Part shown: positions 8,715 to 15,839 of the stretch, one piece after another
Position numbering within the stretch: position 1 is the first letter of the stretch
How the letters are laid out: each line of letters starts with the position of its first letter
Assembly (NCBI RefSeq): GCF_003324565.1
Contig: NZ_QOLA01000013.1
Span: 161,045 to 225,044 of the forward strand
Length of the DNA stretch: 64,000 nt
From: Streptomyces sp. SDr-06
Lineage (GTDB): Bacteria; Actinomycetota; Actinomycetes; Streptomycetales; Streptomycetaceae
Direction: 5' to 3'
Position numbers and translations under genes: made by a program
Notes under the pieces: generated by a model
Told to the model about the DNA's origin: nothing
What the model saw: the letters and a program-made list of their open reading frames with translations, nothing else
Databases searched by the model: none

Positions 8715-8790
8715 GGCCCCATCAAAGCCTGTTGGTGTGCGCTCGAAGCAAGGGCCCCGTTCAAAGGGTCCGACTCCCGCCGTCCGTCCG

Positions 8791-9465
8791 CTACTTGGAG
8801 CCGACGGGGCTGACGTAGGTGCCGGGATGCGTCGCCCCGTCCTGGAGCAGGACCGAGGAGAAGTCCCAGGGAAGGGTGTGGGCATGGGTCTCGTTCGGCG
8901 GGGTGACCACGATGCTCTTCGGCTGGAACTCCTGCCCGGCGCCCTTGCTGAACGGCAGGTAGAAGATGTTGAAGGTGGTCGTCGCGCCCGGCCGTACCGT
9001 GACCGTCGAGGGGGACTCGGCGGTGTAGCGCGTCAGTGACCACTTGGTGGAGCCGCCCACCAGGTCCACGCCGGGATAGCCCTTCATCACACACGCCTTG
9101 GCGCCCTTGTTGGTGAGCGTGATGGTGACGGCGCCCTGCGAGCCCTTCGACCGCGCCCCGCTGCCGGGGGCGACGGCGAAGCCGAGCTGGGAGGTCAGGC
9201 AGTGGTCGCCGCCCGCTCCGGTGCCGCTGCCCGTGCCCGCGTTCGTGTCGCCGCCGACGCTGCCGCCGGAGGGGGCCATGCTCCGGCCGCCGTTCACGCC
9301 GGGGGAGCTCGTGCCGGTGCCGGTGCCGGTGCCGGTGGCGGTGTTGCTCGGGGTGTCGGTGGAGACCTTGCCGGAGCCGCCGCTGTCGTTGCCGCAGGCC
9401 GTCAGGGTCAGGCCGGCGGTGAGGAGGGCGATCGCTGCCATGTGGGCGGTACGCAGGCGCAACAC
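8791..9465 (-). CDS. DUF4232 domain lipoprotein
   Basis: This 224-residue exported lipoprotein starts at GTG 9465, with AAAGGA upstream. The signal peptide ends in the lipobox LTAC with the modified Cys at about residue 24. A Gly/Thr/Ser linker of low complexity, including TGTGTGTGT, runs to about residue 85. The DUF4232 domain follows, with its two typical cysteines (GGDHCLTSQL and GAKACVMKGYPGVDL). DUF4232 proteins are surface proteins of unknown function common in actinomycetes. It is divergent from the DUF2786 gene at 9759. The 293 bases between them hold no other gene. Confidence 0.85.
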   Translation of the reverse strand: MLRLRTAHMAAIALLTAGLTLTACGNDSGGSGKVSTDTPSNTATGTGTGTGTSSPGVNGGRSMAPSGGSVGGDTNAGTGSGTGAGGDHCLTSQLGFAVAPGSGARSKGSQGAVTITLTNKGAKACVMKGYPGVDLVGGSTKWSLTRYTAESPSTVTVRPGATTTFNIFYLPFSKGAGQEFQPKSIVVTPPNETHAHTLPWDFSSVLLQDGATHPGTYVSPVGSK

Positions 9466-9758
9466 GGCGATCCTTTCGTTTCCTTGTCCGTTCGGGTGCC
9501 CGGCGCTCCCGGTTTCAAGCGGAACGCGCACGGAACGCGGGGCTGTGGTCCTGGCCCTTGAGCACACCGCGCACCTCCTGGACGTTCCGCGCCGCCGGAC
9601 GGTTTCATCGTGGCGCGTGGACGCGGGATCGGCGCGCCGGGAATTCGTCCACAGCCTGTGGGTGGCCGGTTCTGGGCCGCGCCCGCCGTTTCGTGGTTCC
9701 GTTCGATTGCTGGGACCATCGGGGTCGGCGGCGCGGCGATCGGCACGGAGGCACGTTC

Positions 9759-10910
9759 ATGGCAGGCGGAACACAGGGCGCTGGGACGGAGGCCGTCGAC
9801 CTCGCGTTCGCCGCGGCGCTGTACATCGAGGGCGACGCTGCCCTCGACACCGGCGCATCGCTGCTCGCGGCCGCACCGGACGCGGACAGCGAACTCGCCC
9901 TGCGCGGGCGGGAGTTCGTGCGGCGCGCCTGGGATCGGGGCTGGCAGCCCGCCGATGTCGCCCGGATCGTACGGCGCGACCTGGACGAGCCGCACCTGCG
10001 CGTCCTGAGCGGCCTGATCCGCGACGAACTCGTCCGCTACGACCGGCTGCCCCCGCGCTGGCAGGGCCAGGTGGCCGACCTGCCGGAGGAGCCCTGGCGC
10101 GCGGACCGCTTCTCGTACGCGACCGTCGTCCTGGAGCTGTACCGGCTGCTGCTCGCGCTGCCCGCGATCGAGCCCGCCGGGCCGGTGCCTGGGGCCTCGC
10201 CGCTCGGGCCGCCGGTGCACGGCGAACCCAAGACGCTGGCCCGGATCCGGGCGCTGCTCGCGAAGGCCGAGGCGACCGGGTTCCCCGAGGAGGCGGAGGC
10301 GCTCAGCGCCAAGGCGCAGGAGCTGATGGCCCGGCACAGCGTGGACGAGGCGCTGCTCGCGGGGCGCGGGCCCGGCGGGGAGGTGCCGGGCGCCTGCCGG
10401 ATCGGGGTGGACGCGCCGTATGAGACGGCCAAGGCGATCCTGCTCGACGCGGTCGCCTCCGCCAACCACTGCCGGGCGGTGTGGAACGCCGAGCTCGGCT
10501 TCTCGACGGTGGTCGGCTTCGAGGGGGACCTGGAGGTGGTCGAGCTCCTTCACACCTCCCTCCTCGTGCAGGGCACGGCCGCGATGACGCGGGCGGAGGC
10601 GGCGCAGCGGGCGGGCGGACGCAAGCGGACCAAGACGTTCCGGCAGTCCTTCCTGCTCGCCTACGCGGGGCGGCTGGGGGACCTGCTGACGGCTACGGCG
10701 CGGGATGTGGAGGCGTCGTACGGGGGTGAGCTGCTGCCCGTCCTGGCAACGCGGGCGGTGGCGGTCGCCGGGCGGGCGGAGGAGATGTTTCCCCGGACGG
10801 TGTCGACGCGGGTCCGGGGGGCGTCGGACGAGTCCGGTTGGCGGGACGGGCGGGCCGCGGCGGACCAGGCCCACCGCACCCCCCACCGCGGTCTCCCGGG
10901 CAGGCCCTGA
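9759..10910 (+). CDS. DUF2786 domain-containing protein
   Basis: This 383-residue cytoplasmic protein is of unknown function. The DUF2786 segment is clear near residues 155-195 (TLARIRALLAKAEATGFPEE and MARHSVDEALL). It is preceded by an alpha-helical N-terminal domain and followed by a second conserved region (ANHCRAVWN, FEGDLEVVELLHTSLL) seen in actinobacterial members. A GGAGG site lies eight bases before the ATG at 9759. No transmembrane segment or catalytic motif is visible. Confidence 0.85.
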   Translation: MAGGTQGAGTEAVDLAFAAALYIEGDAALDTGASLLAAAPDADSELALRGREFVRRAWDRGWQPADVARIVRRDLDEPHLRVLSGLIRDELVRYDRLPPRWQGQVADLPEEPWRADRFSYATVVLELYRLLLALPAIEPAGPVPGASPLGPPVHGEPKTLARIRALLAKAEATGFPEEAEALSAKAQELMARHSVDEALLAGRGPGGEVPGACRIGVDAPYETAKAILLDAVASANHCRAVWNAELGFSTVVGFEGDLEVVELLHTSLLVQGTAAMTRAEAAQRAGGRKRTKTFRQSFLLAYAGRLGDLLTATARDVEASYGGELLPVLATRAVAVAGRAEEMFPRTVSTRVRGASDESGWRDGRAAADQAHRTPHRGLPGRP

Positions 10911-10951
10911 CCCGCCGAGACCCTCCGGGGGCGCGGGTGGGCCGAGCGCAG

Positions 10952-10979
10952 GCCGTCCCGGACCTGGCCCCGGGACGGC
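10952..10979 (+). terminator. Hairpin after the DUF2786 gene
   Basis: GCCGTCCCGG (10952-10961) pairs perfectly with CCGGGACGGC (10970-10979) around an eight-base loop. It lies 42 bases after the stop codon and upstream of the lectin promoter. Confidence 0.65.
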
Positions 10980-11113
10980 GGGACGGGGGTGGGACGGCGG
11001 TAAGGCCCGCGCGGAGCGCTAGGTTCCCGTTGTCGCCGTCCGGTGCGACACCTGCCGCGGGGGACCGTACGACGGAGCGCCCCCGCCTCCACACCTCTTC
11101 GGGGAATCCTCAC

Positions 11114-11644
11114 ATGCGCATACGCTCTTCCGCCGTGGCCGCCTTCGCCCTGGCCGCAGCCCTCGGCACCCTGCTGACCCCCACCGCGGCCCAGGCGGCT
11201 CCGAAGCCCAACGTCACGATCAACATCGCGGACGGCTACTGCCTGGACATCCCGAACGGAAGCGCTTCCAACGGGCAGGTCGTCCAGCAGTGGCCGTGCA
11301 ACGGAACCAACGCCCAGCAGTGGAACATCCTGGACGCCGGCGCCAGCCACTTCAAGATCCAGAGCGCCGCGTGGCCGTCCTTCTGTCTGAACAACTGGAG
11401 GGGCGGCAACACCACGGGCGACTACATCAAGCTGTTCAACAACTGCGACAGCGCCGACGCGGCCTTCAACACCGTCGGCAACGACGGGGGCGGCAACTAC
11501 ATCCGGTTCCAGCCGATGAAGGCGACGAGCAACTGCGTCAACATGTGGGGCGGCCAGAACCAGGGCGCGCTCGCCCGCCTCTACCCCTGCAAGGAAGACG
11601 CCCCCAACGCCCGCTTCCGCCTGTGGATGTCCGGCACCATCTAG
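11114..11644 (+). CDS. Secreted ricin-type beta-trefoil lectin (RICIN domain)
   Basis: This 176-residue extracellular protein has a Sec signal peptide (residues 1-27, cleaved after AQA). One RICIN/beta-trefoil domain follows. The repeats are visible as GYCLDIPNGSASNGQVVQQW, FCLNNWRGG and NCVNMWGGQNQGALARLYPC, each ending in the QQW-like or hydrophobic trefoil core. Such domains bind carbohydrate, and here no catalytic domain is attached. A TAGGTT hexamer near 11021 may be the -10 box. Downstream lies the 55-bp repeat array. Confidence 0.85.
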   Translation: MRIRSSAVAAFALAAALGTLLTPTAAQAAPKPNVTINIADGYCLDIPNGSASNGQVVQQWPCNGTNAQQWNILDAGASHFKIQSAAWPSFCLNNWRGGNTTGDYIKLFNNCDSADAAFNTVGNDGGGNYIRFQPMKATSNCVNMWGGQNQGALARLYPCKEDAPNARFRLWMSGTI

Positions 11645-11690
11645 ACGCCCAGGGCCGCGAGCAACTGCGGCCCGCAGCCGAGGGGTCCCA

Positions 11691-11990
11691 GGGGCGCGAG
11701 GAACTGCGCGAGAGGCACGCACGGTCGGCGGCCGAAGGGGGGTTGGGGGCGCGGGGAACTGCGCGAGAACCACGCACGGCCCGCAGCCGGAGGCGGGTTG
11801 GGGGCGCGGGGAACTGCGCGAGAAACCACGCACGGTCGGCGGCCGTAGGGGGGTTGGGGGCGCGGGGAACTGCGCGAGAAACCACGCACGGTCTGCGGCC
11901 GTAGGGGGGTTGGGGGCGCGGGGAACTGCGCGAGAAGCACCCACGGCCCGCAGCCGAAGAGGGATAGGGGCGCGGGGAACTGCGCAAACA
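11691..11990. repeat. Six-copy tandem array of a ~55-bp repeat
   Basis: Six copies of the core GGGGCGCGGGGAACTGCGCG, with small variations, start at 11691, 11746, 11801, 11857, 11913 and 11967. The period is therefore 54-56 bases. The intervening part is also conserved (AGAAACCACGCACGG followed by TCGGCGGCCGTAGG), so this is a true tandem repeat and not a spacer array. It fills most of the 497-base gap between the lectin and the FUSC gene. Single copies or short runs recur near 24.57, 42.83 and 53.92-54.09 kb. No coding role is apparent. Confidence 0.9.
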
Positions 11991-12141
11991 CCCCGCCCGG
12001 CCTGCGGGCAGCCACCCCCGCGGGGGCATGCGGGCAGCCACCCCAGGAAGGGCGACGGGCACCCGGCGTCGGGACGGCGCGAGCGGGGGCCGCCGGGGCG
12101 GGGGCGGACGGAAGGGCAACCTCCCCGTTACCCTCGGGATC

Positions 12142-14196
12142 ATGAGCTGGCTCCGGGCGCTGAAGGAGACCGCCCGCTCGGGGCTCAGGGTCGAGCGACG
12201 GCGGCTGGAACCCCTCGTCGCCCTGCGCGGCGCGGCAGGCCTCGCCATCGTGGTCGGCATCAGCCTCACCCTGTTCGGCCCCTCCGTCGCCGCGAGCTCC
12301 GCGTTCGGCGCGTTCCAGGGCGCCATCGCCACGTACCAGCGCAGTTGGCGCCCGAGGCCCGTGCTTGCCCTCGCCTCCGGCCTCTCGCTGGCGATCTCCA
12401 CCTTCCTCGGCTACCTCGTCGGCACGCACTCCCCGTTCTTCCTGCTGCTGCTCGCCCTGTGGACGTTCCTGGCGGGCCTGGCGTGGGCGGTCGGCCCGAC
12501 CGTCGGCGTGATCGCCTCGTCGAACGCGGCGATCATGCTGGTCACCGTCACCCTGCCCAGCTCCCTCGTCGAGGCCGCGGGCCACGCGGGGATGATCGCG
12601 TTCGGCGGGGTCGTCCAGGCCGCCCTGGTGGTCCTGTTCCCCATCCGCCGATGGGGCGCGCAGCGCGACGCGCTCGCCGACGCTCTGGCCGCCGTCGCCG
12701 ACTACGCGCGGCGGCTGCGGCACGACCCGGTCGCGCCGTTCGACCCCGAGCCCCTGATGACCGCCCGGCTCGCCGCCGCGGTCACCCCGCGCGAGGCCCG
12801 CCGCCGGCCGGCCGAACTGCACGGCGCCCGCGGCGTCGCCGAGCGGATCCGGCCGGTGCTCGCCTCGCTCGCCGACCCGGCGCTCGGCGTGCCCCTGGAA
12901 GGCGTCGAACGCGACCGGGTCAGGGAGTTGCTCGCCGCGGCGGCCACGGTGCTGGACGGTGCCGCGCGTGCGATCCGGAACGGCGAGAGCCCCGCCATCC
13001 CGCCCGCCGCGGCGGCCGCGCTCGCCACCCCCGACACCGGAGCCGTGCTCACCGGCCCGGCCCGCCGCGCCGCCGCCCGGCTCATCGCGCTGCTCGCGGA
13101 CGTCGTCGAAATGGCCCGGGGCAGCGGCACCGGCGCGGAACCGCTGCTCAGGCCCACCCTGCCCCGCCTGGTCCCGCTCGCGCTGCGCACCATGCGCGAC
13201 GAACTGGGCCGCCGCCGCTCCCCGGTGTTCCGGCACGCGGTGCGGGTCTGCGCGGTGGCGACGGCGGGCTACCTCCTCGGCCACGTCCTGCCGTTCGGCC
13301 ACGGCTACTGGGCGCCGATGGCCTCCGTGATGGTGATGCGCCCGGACTTCTCGCTCACCTACGCCCGCGCGGTCGCCCGGTTCGGCGGCACCCTCGTCGG
13401 CGTCGCGCTCGCCACCGGCATCGTGCAGCTCACCCATCCGGACACGGGCCTGTCCGCCGTCATCGCGGTGGCCTGCGCGTTCCTGGCGTACCTGCTGATG
13501 CGTACGGGGTACGCGGTGCTGAGCGGCTGCGTCTCCGCGTACGTCGTGTTCCTGCTCGGCATGGGCGGTCTCCAGTGGACCCAGACCGTGCCCGACCGGG
13601 TGTTCCTGACGCTGATCGGGGGCGCGCTCGCGATGGTCTCGTACGCCGTCTACCCGGCGTGGGAGACCCCGAGGCTGCGCACCCGGCTCGCCGACTGGCT
13701 GGCCGCCAACGGCCGTTACGCCGCCGCCGTCATCGCCCACTACGCCGACCCGGGCCGCGGCTCCGACGAGGTCCGCCAGGCGCTGCTCGACACCCGCGAG
13801 GCCCGTATCGCCTGGCAGGAGGCGCTCGACAAGGCCACCCACGAGCCGGTGCGGCACCGGGGCCTGTCGCGTTCGACGGCCGAGGAGGCCGACCACGCGC
13901 TCAGCCAGTTGGGGCGTACGGCCATGCTGATGGAGGCGCATCTGCCGGACCGGGACGCGGTGCCCGTCCCCGCCGCCGCGAAACTCGCCGACGCGCTGCG
14001 CGACGCCACCGAGCAGGGTGCGAAGGCGGTGCGCGAGCGGCGGGTTCCGCGCTGGGACGAGGTCGAGCGGGCGCTGGACGCGTGGGACGGCGAGGGCGTC
14101 CCCGACCGTGTGGTGCGCCGGGGCGCCGGTCTCGTCCTGCACTGCCTGGACGATCTCAGCGACGCCCTCACCGACACCAGCTCGCCGAACCCGTAG
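12142..14196 (+). CDS. FUSC family membrane protein
   Basis: This 684-residue inner-membrane protein has two blocks of about five or six helices (residues 25-165 and 365-510). Each is followed by a helical cytoplasmic region. This is the layout of FUSC/aromatic-acid exporter (AaeB-like) proteins. The conserved segment HGYWAPMASVMVMRPDFSLTYARAVARFGGT sits at the start of the second block and supports the family call. The ATG at 12142 is chosen because upstream residues are repeat-derived. It converges on a lipoprotein gene with only 15 bases between the stops. Confidence 0.85.
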   Translation: MSWLRALKETARSGLRVERRRLEPLVALRGAAGLAIVVGISLTLFGPSVAASSAFGAFQGAIATYQRSWRPRPVLALASGLSLAISTFLGYLVGTHSPFFLLLLALWTFLAGLAWAVGPTVGVIASSNAAIMLVTVTLPSSLVEAAGHAGMIAFGGVVQAALVVLFPIRRWGAQRDALADALAAVADYARRLRHDPVAPFDPEPLMTARLAAAVTPREARRRPAELHGARGVAERIRPVLASLADPALGVPLEGVERDRVRELLAAAATVLDGAARAIRNGESPAIPPAAAAALATPDTGAVLTGPARRAAARLIALLADVVEMARGSGTGAEPLLRPTLPRLVPLALRTMRDELGRRRSPVFRHAVRVCAVATAGYLLGHVLPFGHGYWAPMASVMVMRPDFSLTYARAVARFGGTLVGVALATGIVQLTHPDTGLSAVIAVACAFLAYLLMRTGYAVLSGCVSAYVVFLLGMGGLQWTQTVPDRVFLTLIGGALAMVSYAVYPAWETPRLRTRLADWLAANGRYAAAVIAHYADPGRGSDEVRQALLDTREARIAWQEALDKATHEPVRHRGLSRSTAEEADHALSQLGRTAMLMEAHLPDRDAVPVPAAAKLADALRDATEQGAKAVRERRVPRWDEVERALDAWDGEGVPDRVVRRGAGLVLHCLDDLSDALTDTSSPNP

Positions 14197-14211
14197 GGGA
14201 GTTGAGAGGTC

Positions 14212-14688
14212 TTACGGGGTGGGCAGGCCGGCCGTGGGGAGGCCGGTCGGGAGCGAGCCCGTCTTGCCCCGGGTGAAGGAGTCGGTCTTTCCGCCCTCCC
14301 ACTTGACCTCCAGGTTGCCGCCCTTGAGCGTGGCCATGCCCTGGGTGCGTTCGGTGTTCCCGTCCGCGCACTTGAGGGTGAGCATGGTCATGCCCGCGCC
14401 CTCGGCGACAGTGCCGGAGCAGACGTGCGGGGAGAGCAGCCCCACGCCCTTGTCCGCGATGGCCATGGCGACGGTCTTGCCACCGGTCGTCGCGGTCCAA
14501 CTGCCCTGAAGGTCGCTGCCCTTGGCCGGGCTTCCGTCGCCACCCGGTGCCGCGGAGGTGCTGGCGGAGCCGGACGGCGACTTGGCGGCCGGCTTGTCGT
14601 CGCTCTTGCTGCTGCCGCAGCCGGTGAGGACGAGTGCGACCGAGAGCCCGGCCGCGGCGAACCCGGCGGTACGTATGTGCCTGTGCAC
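14212..14688 (-). CDS. Small secreted lipoprotein of unknown function
   Basis: This 158-residue protein has a signal peptide ending in the lipobox VLTGC, with the lipidated cysteine at residue 24. A Ser/Ala/Pro/Gly linker follows. The compact domain has two cysteines (HVCSGTV and LKCADGN) that could form a disulphide, and the pattern GSWTATTGGKTVAMAI. The GTG start at 14688 is preceded by GGGGGA about ten bases away. I do not recognise a named family. Similar lipoproteins are common in Streptomyces. Confidence 0.75.
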   Translation of the reverse strand: MHRHIRTAGFAAAGLSVALVLTGCGSSKSDDKPAAKSPSGSASTSAAPGGDGSPAKGSDLQGSWTATTGGKTVAMAIADKGVGLLSPHVCSGTVAEGAGMTMLTLKCADGNTERTQGMATLKGGNLEVKWEGGKTDSFTRGKTGSLPTGLPTAGLPTP

Positions 14689-14755
14689 GGCTTGTCTTCC
14701 CCCTGTTGGACGGTGTTTCGGGACCGCGACAAGCTACCAGCCGGGCCGACGCGCC

Positions 14756-15061
14756 CTACCAGGAGGATGTGCGCACGCCGGGCAGGAATCCGGCGTGGGC
14801 CTCCTCCCGCAGCCGCACCCGCGAGAGCCCGAACTTGCGGACGTGTCCGCGCGGCCGCCCGTCCACCGCGTCGCGGTTGCGCACCCGGGTGGCGCTCGCG
14901 TCCCGCGGCTGGCGGCTCAACTCGCCCCGAGCGGCGACCCGTTCCTCCTCGCTCGCGGACGTACTGCGGATGATCGCGGTCAGCACGGCCCGCCGGGCGG
15001 CGTACCGGGCGACGATCAGTTTGCGCTTCTCGTTCTTCGCGATCTTGCTCTTCTTCGCCAT
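14756..15061 (-). CDS. rpsN: 30S ribosomal protein S14, zinc-independent paralogue
   Basis: This 101-residue S14 protein belongs to the long, cysteine-free (C-minus) class. It begins MAKKSKIAKNEKRKLIVARY and contains RDASATRVRNRDAVDGRPRG, with no CxxC zinc ribbon. Such copies replace the zinc-containing S14 during zinc starvation. Its start overlaps the rpmB stop by one base, so the two genes are translationally coupled. Control by Zur is inferred from the shared upstream box at 15351-15365. Confidence 0.95.
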   Translation of the reverse strand: MAKKSKIAKNEKRKLIVARYAARRAVLTAIIRSTSASEEERVAARGELSRQPRDASATRVRNRDAVDGRPRGHVRKFGLSRVRLREEAHAGFLPGVRTSSW

Positions 15062-15297
15062 CAGACCTTCACCCCGCGGGCACGGATCCGGGCCACGGCG
15101 GCCTCGATGCCGATGACGTCGACGGTCTTGATCGCCTTCGCGCTGAGCACGAGCCGCACATGACGGCCCTCACTCGCCAGCCAGTACCGCTTGCGCTGGA
15201 CATTCGGGTCGAAGCGGCGGGACGTACGCCGGTGGGAGTGCGAGATGCGGTTGCCGAACCCGGGCTTGGCACCGGTCAGCTGACAACGGGCAGACAT
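15061..15297 (-). CDS. rpmB: 50S ribosomal protein L28, zinc-independent paralogue
   Basis: This 78-residue L28 begins MSARCQLTGAKPGFGN. It carries only one cysteine and lacks the paired CxxC motifs of zinc-binding L28. The ATG at 15297 is preferred over one at 15303 because AGAGG lies seven bases upstream of it. A TAGGGT hexamer on the minus strand (15336-15331) is a likely -10 box, placing the Zur box over its -35 region. It is the first gene of the rpmB-rpsN operon. Confidence 0.95.
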   Translation of the reverse strand: MSARCQLTGAKPGFGNRISHSHRRTSRRFDPNVQRKRYWLASEGRHVRLVLSAKAIKTVDVIGIEAAVARIRARGVKV

Positions 15298-15343
15298 GGT
15301 CATTCCTCTCTGGCGGCTGATGACGGGCCCACCCTAGCCTCTC

Positions 15344-15371
15344 TTGCAAATGAAAACCATTTCCATATACT
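15344..15371. promoter_or_regulatory. Divergent promoter with Zur box
   Basis: The 15-mer TGAAAACCATTTCCA (15351-15365) matches the Streptomyces Zur palindrome, whose consensus is close to TGAAAATGATTTTCA. On the plus strand TTGCAA (15344-15349) and TATACT (15366-15371) form -35 and -10 boxes 16 bases apart, with the Zur box filling the spacer. On the minus strand the box overlaps the -35 region of rpmB. Zinc-loaded Zur would block both promoters. Confidence 0.8.
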
Positions 15372-15378
15372 GGCTGCC

Positions 15379-15582
15379 ATGACGCGCAACGAACTCCGTC
15401 CGGTCATCAAGCTCCGCTCCACAGCAGGCACCGTTCCCCACGTTCTCGGCTCCGCTCGAACAGGGGAGGCCCCTATCACCTACGTCACCCGGAAAAACCG
15501 CCGGAACGACCCGGACCGCATGACCATCCGCAAGTACGACCCGGTCGTCGGCCGCCACGTCGACTTCCGAGAGGAGCGCTGA
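15379..15582 (+). CDS. rpmG: 50S ribosomal protein L33, zinc-independent, with an in-frame insertion
   Basis: This L33 is 67 residues long, whereas the family is normally about 54. The two ends are standard: MTRNELRPVIKLRSTAGT and TYVTRKNRRNDPDR through GRHVDFREER. Between them residues 19-33 (VPHVLGSARTGEAPI) replace the usual two-residue turn, a net gain of 13 residues. No zinc-binding CxxC is present. The ATG lies seven bases after the -10 box TATACT, so the mRNA is probably leaderless. The reading frame is intact across the insertion. Whether the product assembles into ribosomes is unknown. Confidence 0.9.
   Translation: MTRNELRPVIKLRSTAGTVPHVLGSARTGEAPITYVTRKNRRNDPDRMTIRKYDPVVGRHVDFREER
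15435..15476. repeat. Short palindromic element inserted inside rpmG
   Basis: The extra bases of rpmG form nested inverted repeats. CCCC (15436-15439) and GTTC (15442-15445) pair with GAAC (15458-15461) and GGGG (15463-15466). The latter GGGG can alternatively pair with CCCC (15470-15473). Ends and internal TCTCGGCTCCGCTCGA resemble a small palindrome I recall as frequent in Streptomyces intergenic DNA. The element at 24618-24654 shares the terminal pattern when read on the other strand. Confidence 0.65.
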
Positions 15583-15587
15583 AAGCG

Positions 15588-15839
15588 ATGAAGCCTTCGA
15601 TCCACCCCGCGTACGGACCCGTCGTCTTCCGCGACAAGGCGGCGGGCCACGCCTTCCTGACCCGTTCCACGCTGGCGTCGAGCGCGACCAGGCGCATCGA
15701 GTGGGAGGACGGTGACGTCTACCCGGTCGTCGACGTCGAGATCTCCGCCCTGAGCCACCCCTTCTATACGGGCAACGCCCGCGTGCTGGACACGGCGGGC
15801 CGCGTCGAGCGCTTCGAGCGGCGGTACGGAGCGGCATGA
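15588..15839 (+). CDS. rpmE: 50S ribosomal protein L31 type B (zinc-independent)
   Basis: This 83-residue type B L31 has the typical start MKPSIHPAYGPVVFRDKAAG and SHPFYTGNARVLDTAGRVERF near the end. It lacks the CxxC zinc motif of type A L31. The ATG follows the rpmG stop by five bases, and its last codons overlap the cobW start by four bases (ATGA). The three genes therefore form one operon under the Zur box. It would replace the zinc form during zinc shortage. Confidence 0.95.
   Translation: MKPSIHPAYGPVVFRDKAAGHAFLTRSTLASSATRRIEWEDGDVYPVVDVEISALSHPFYTGNARVLDTAGRVERFERRYGAA

Noticed and set aside
11691..11990. Possible CRISPR array
   Set aside because: The intervals between the repeated cores are themselves conserved, so there are no unique spacers. 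No cas gene is present.
11641..14142. An 833-codon open frame on the minus strand opposite the FUSC gene and repeat array
   Set aside because: It is a high-GC shadow frame: low-complexity Arg/Ala/Gly/His content, no family features, and it runs through intergenic repeats. The plus-strand FUSC protein has clear helices and motifs.
15433..15477. Sequencing error or frameshift as explanation for the long rpmG product
   Set aside because: Both flanks are in the same frame, the extra length is a multiple of three net, and the extra bases form a structured palindrome.
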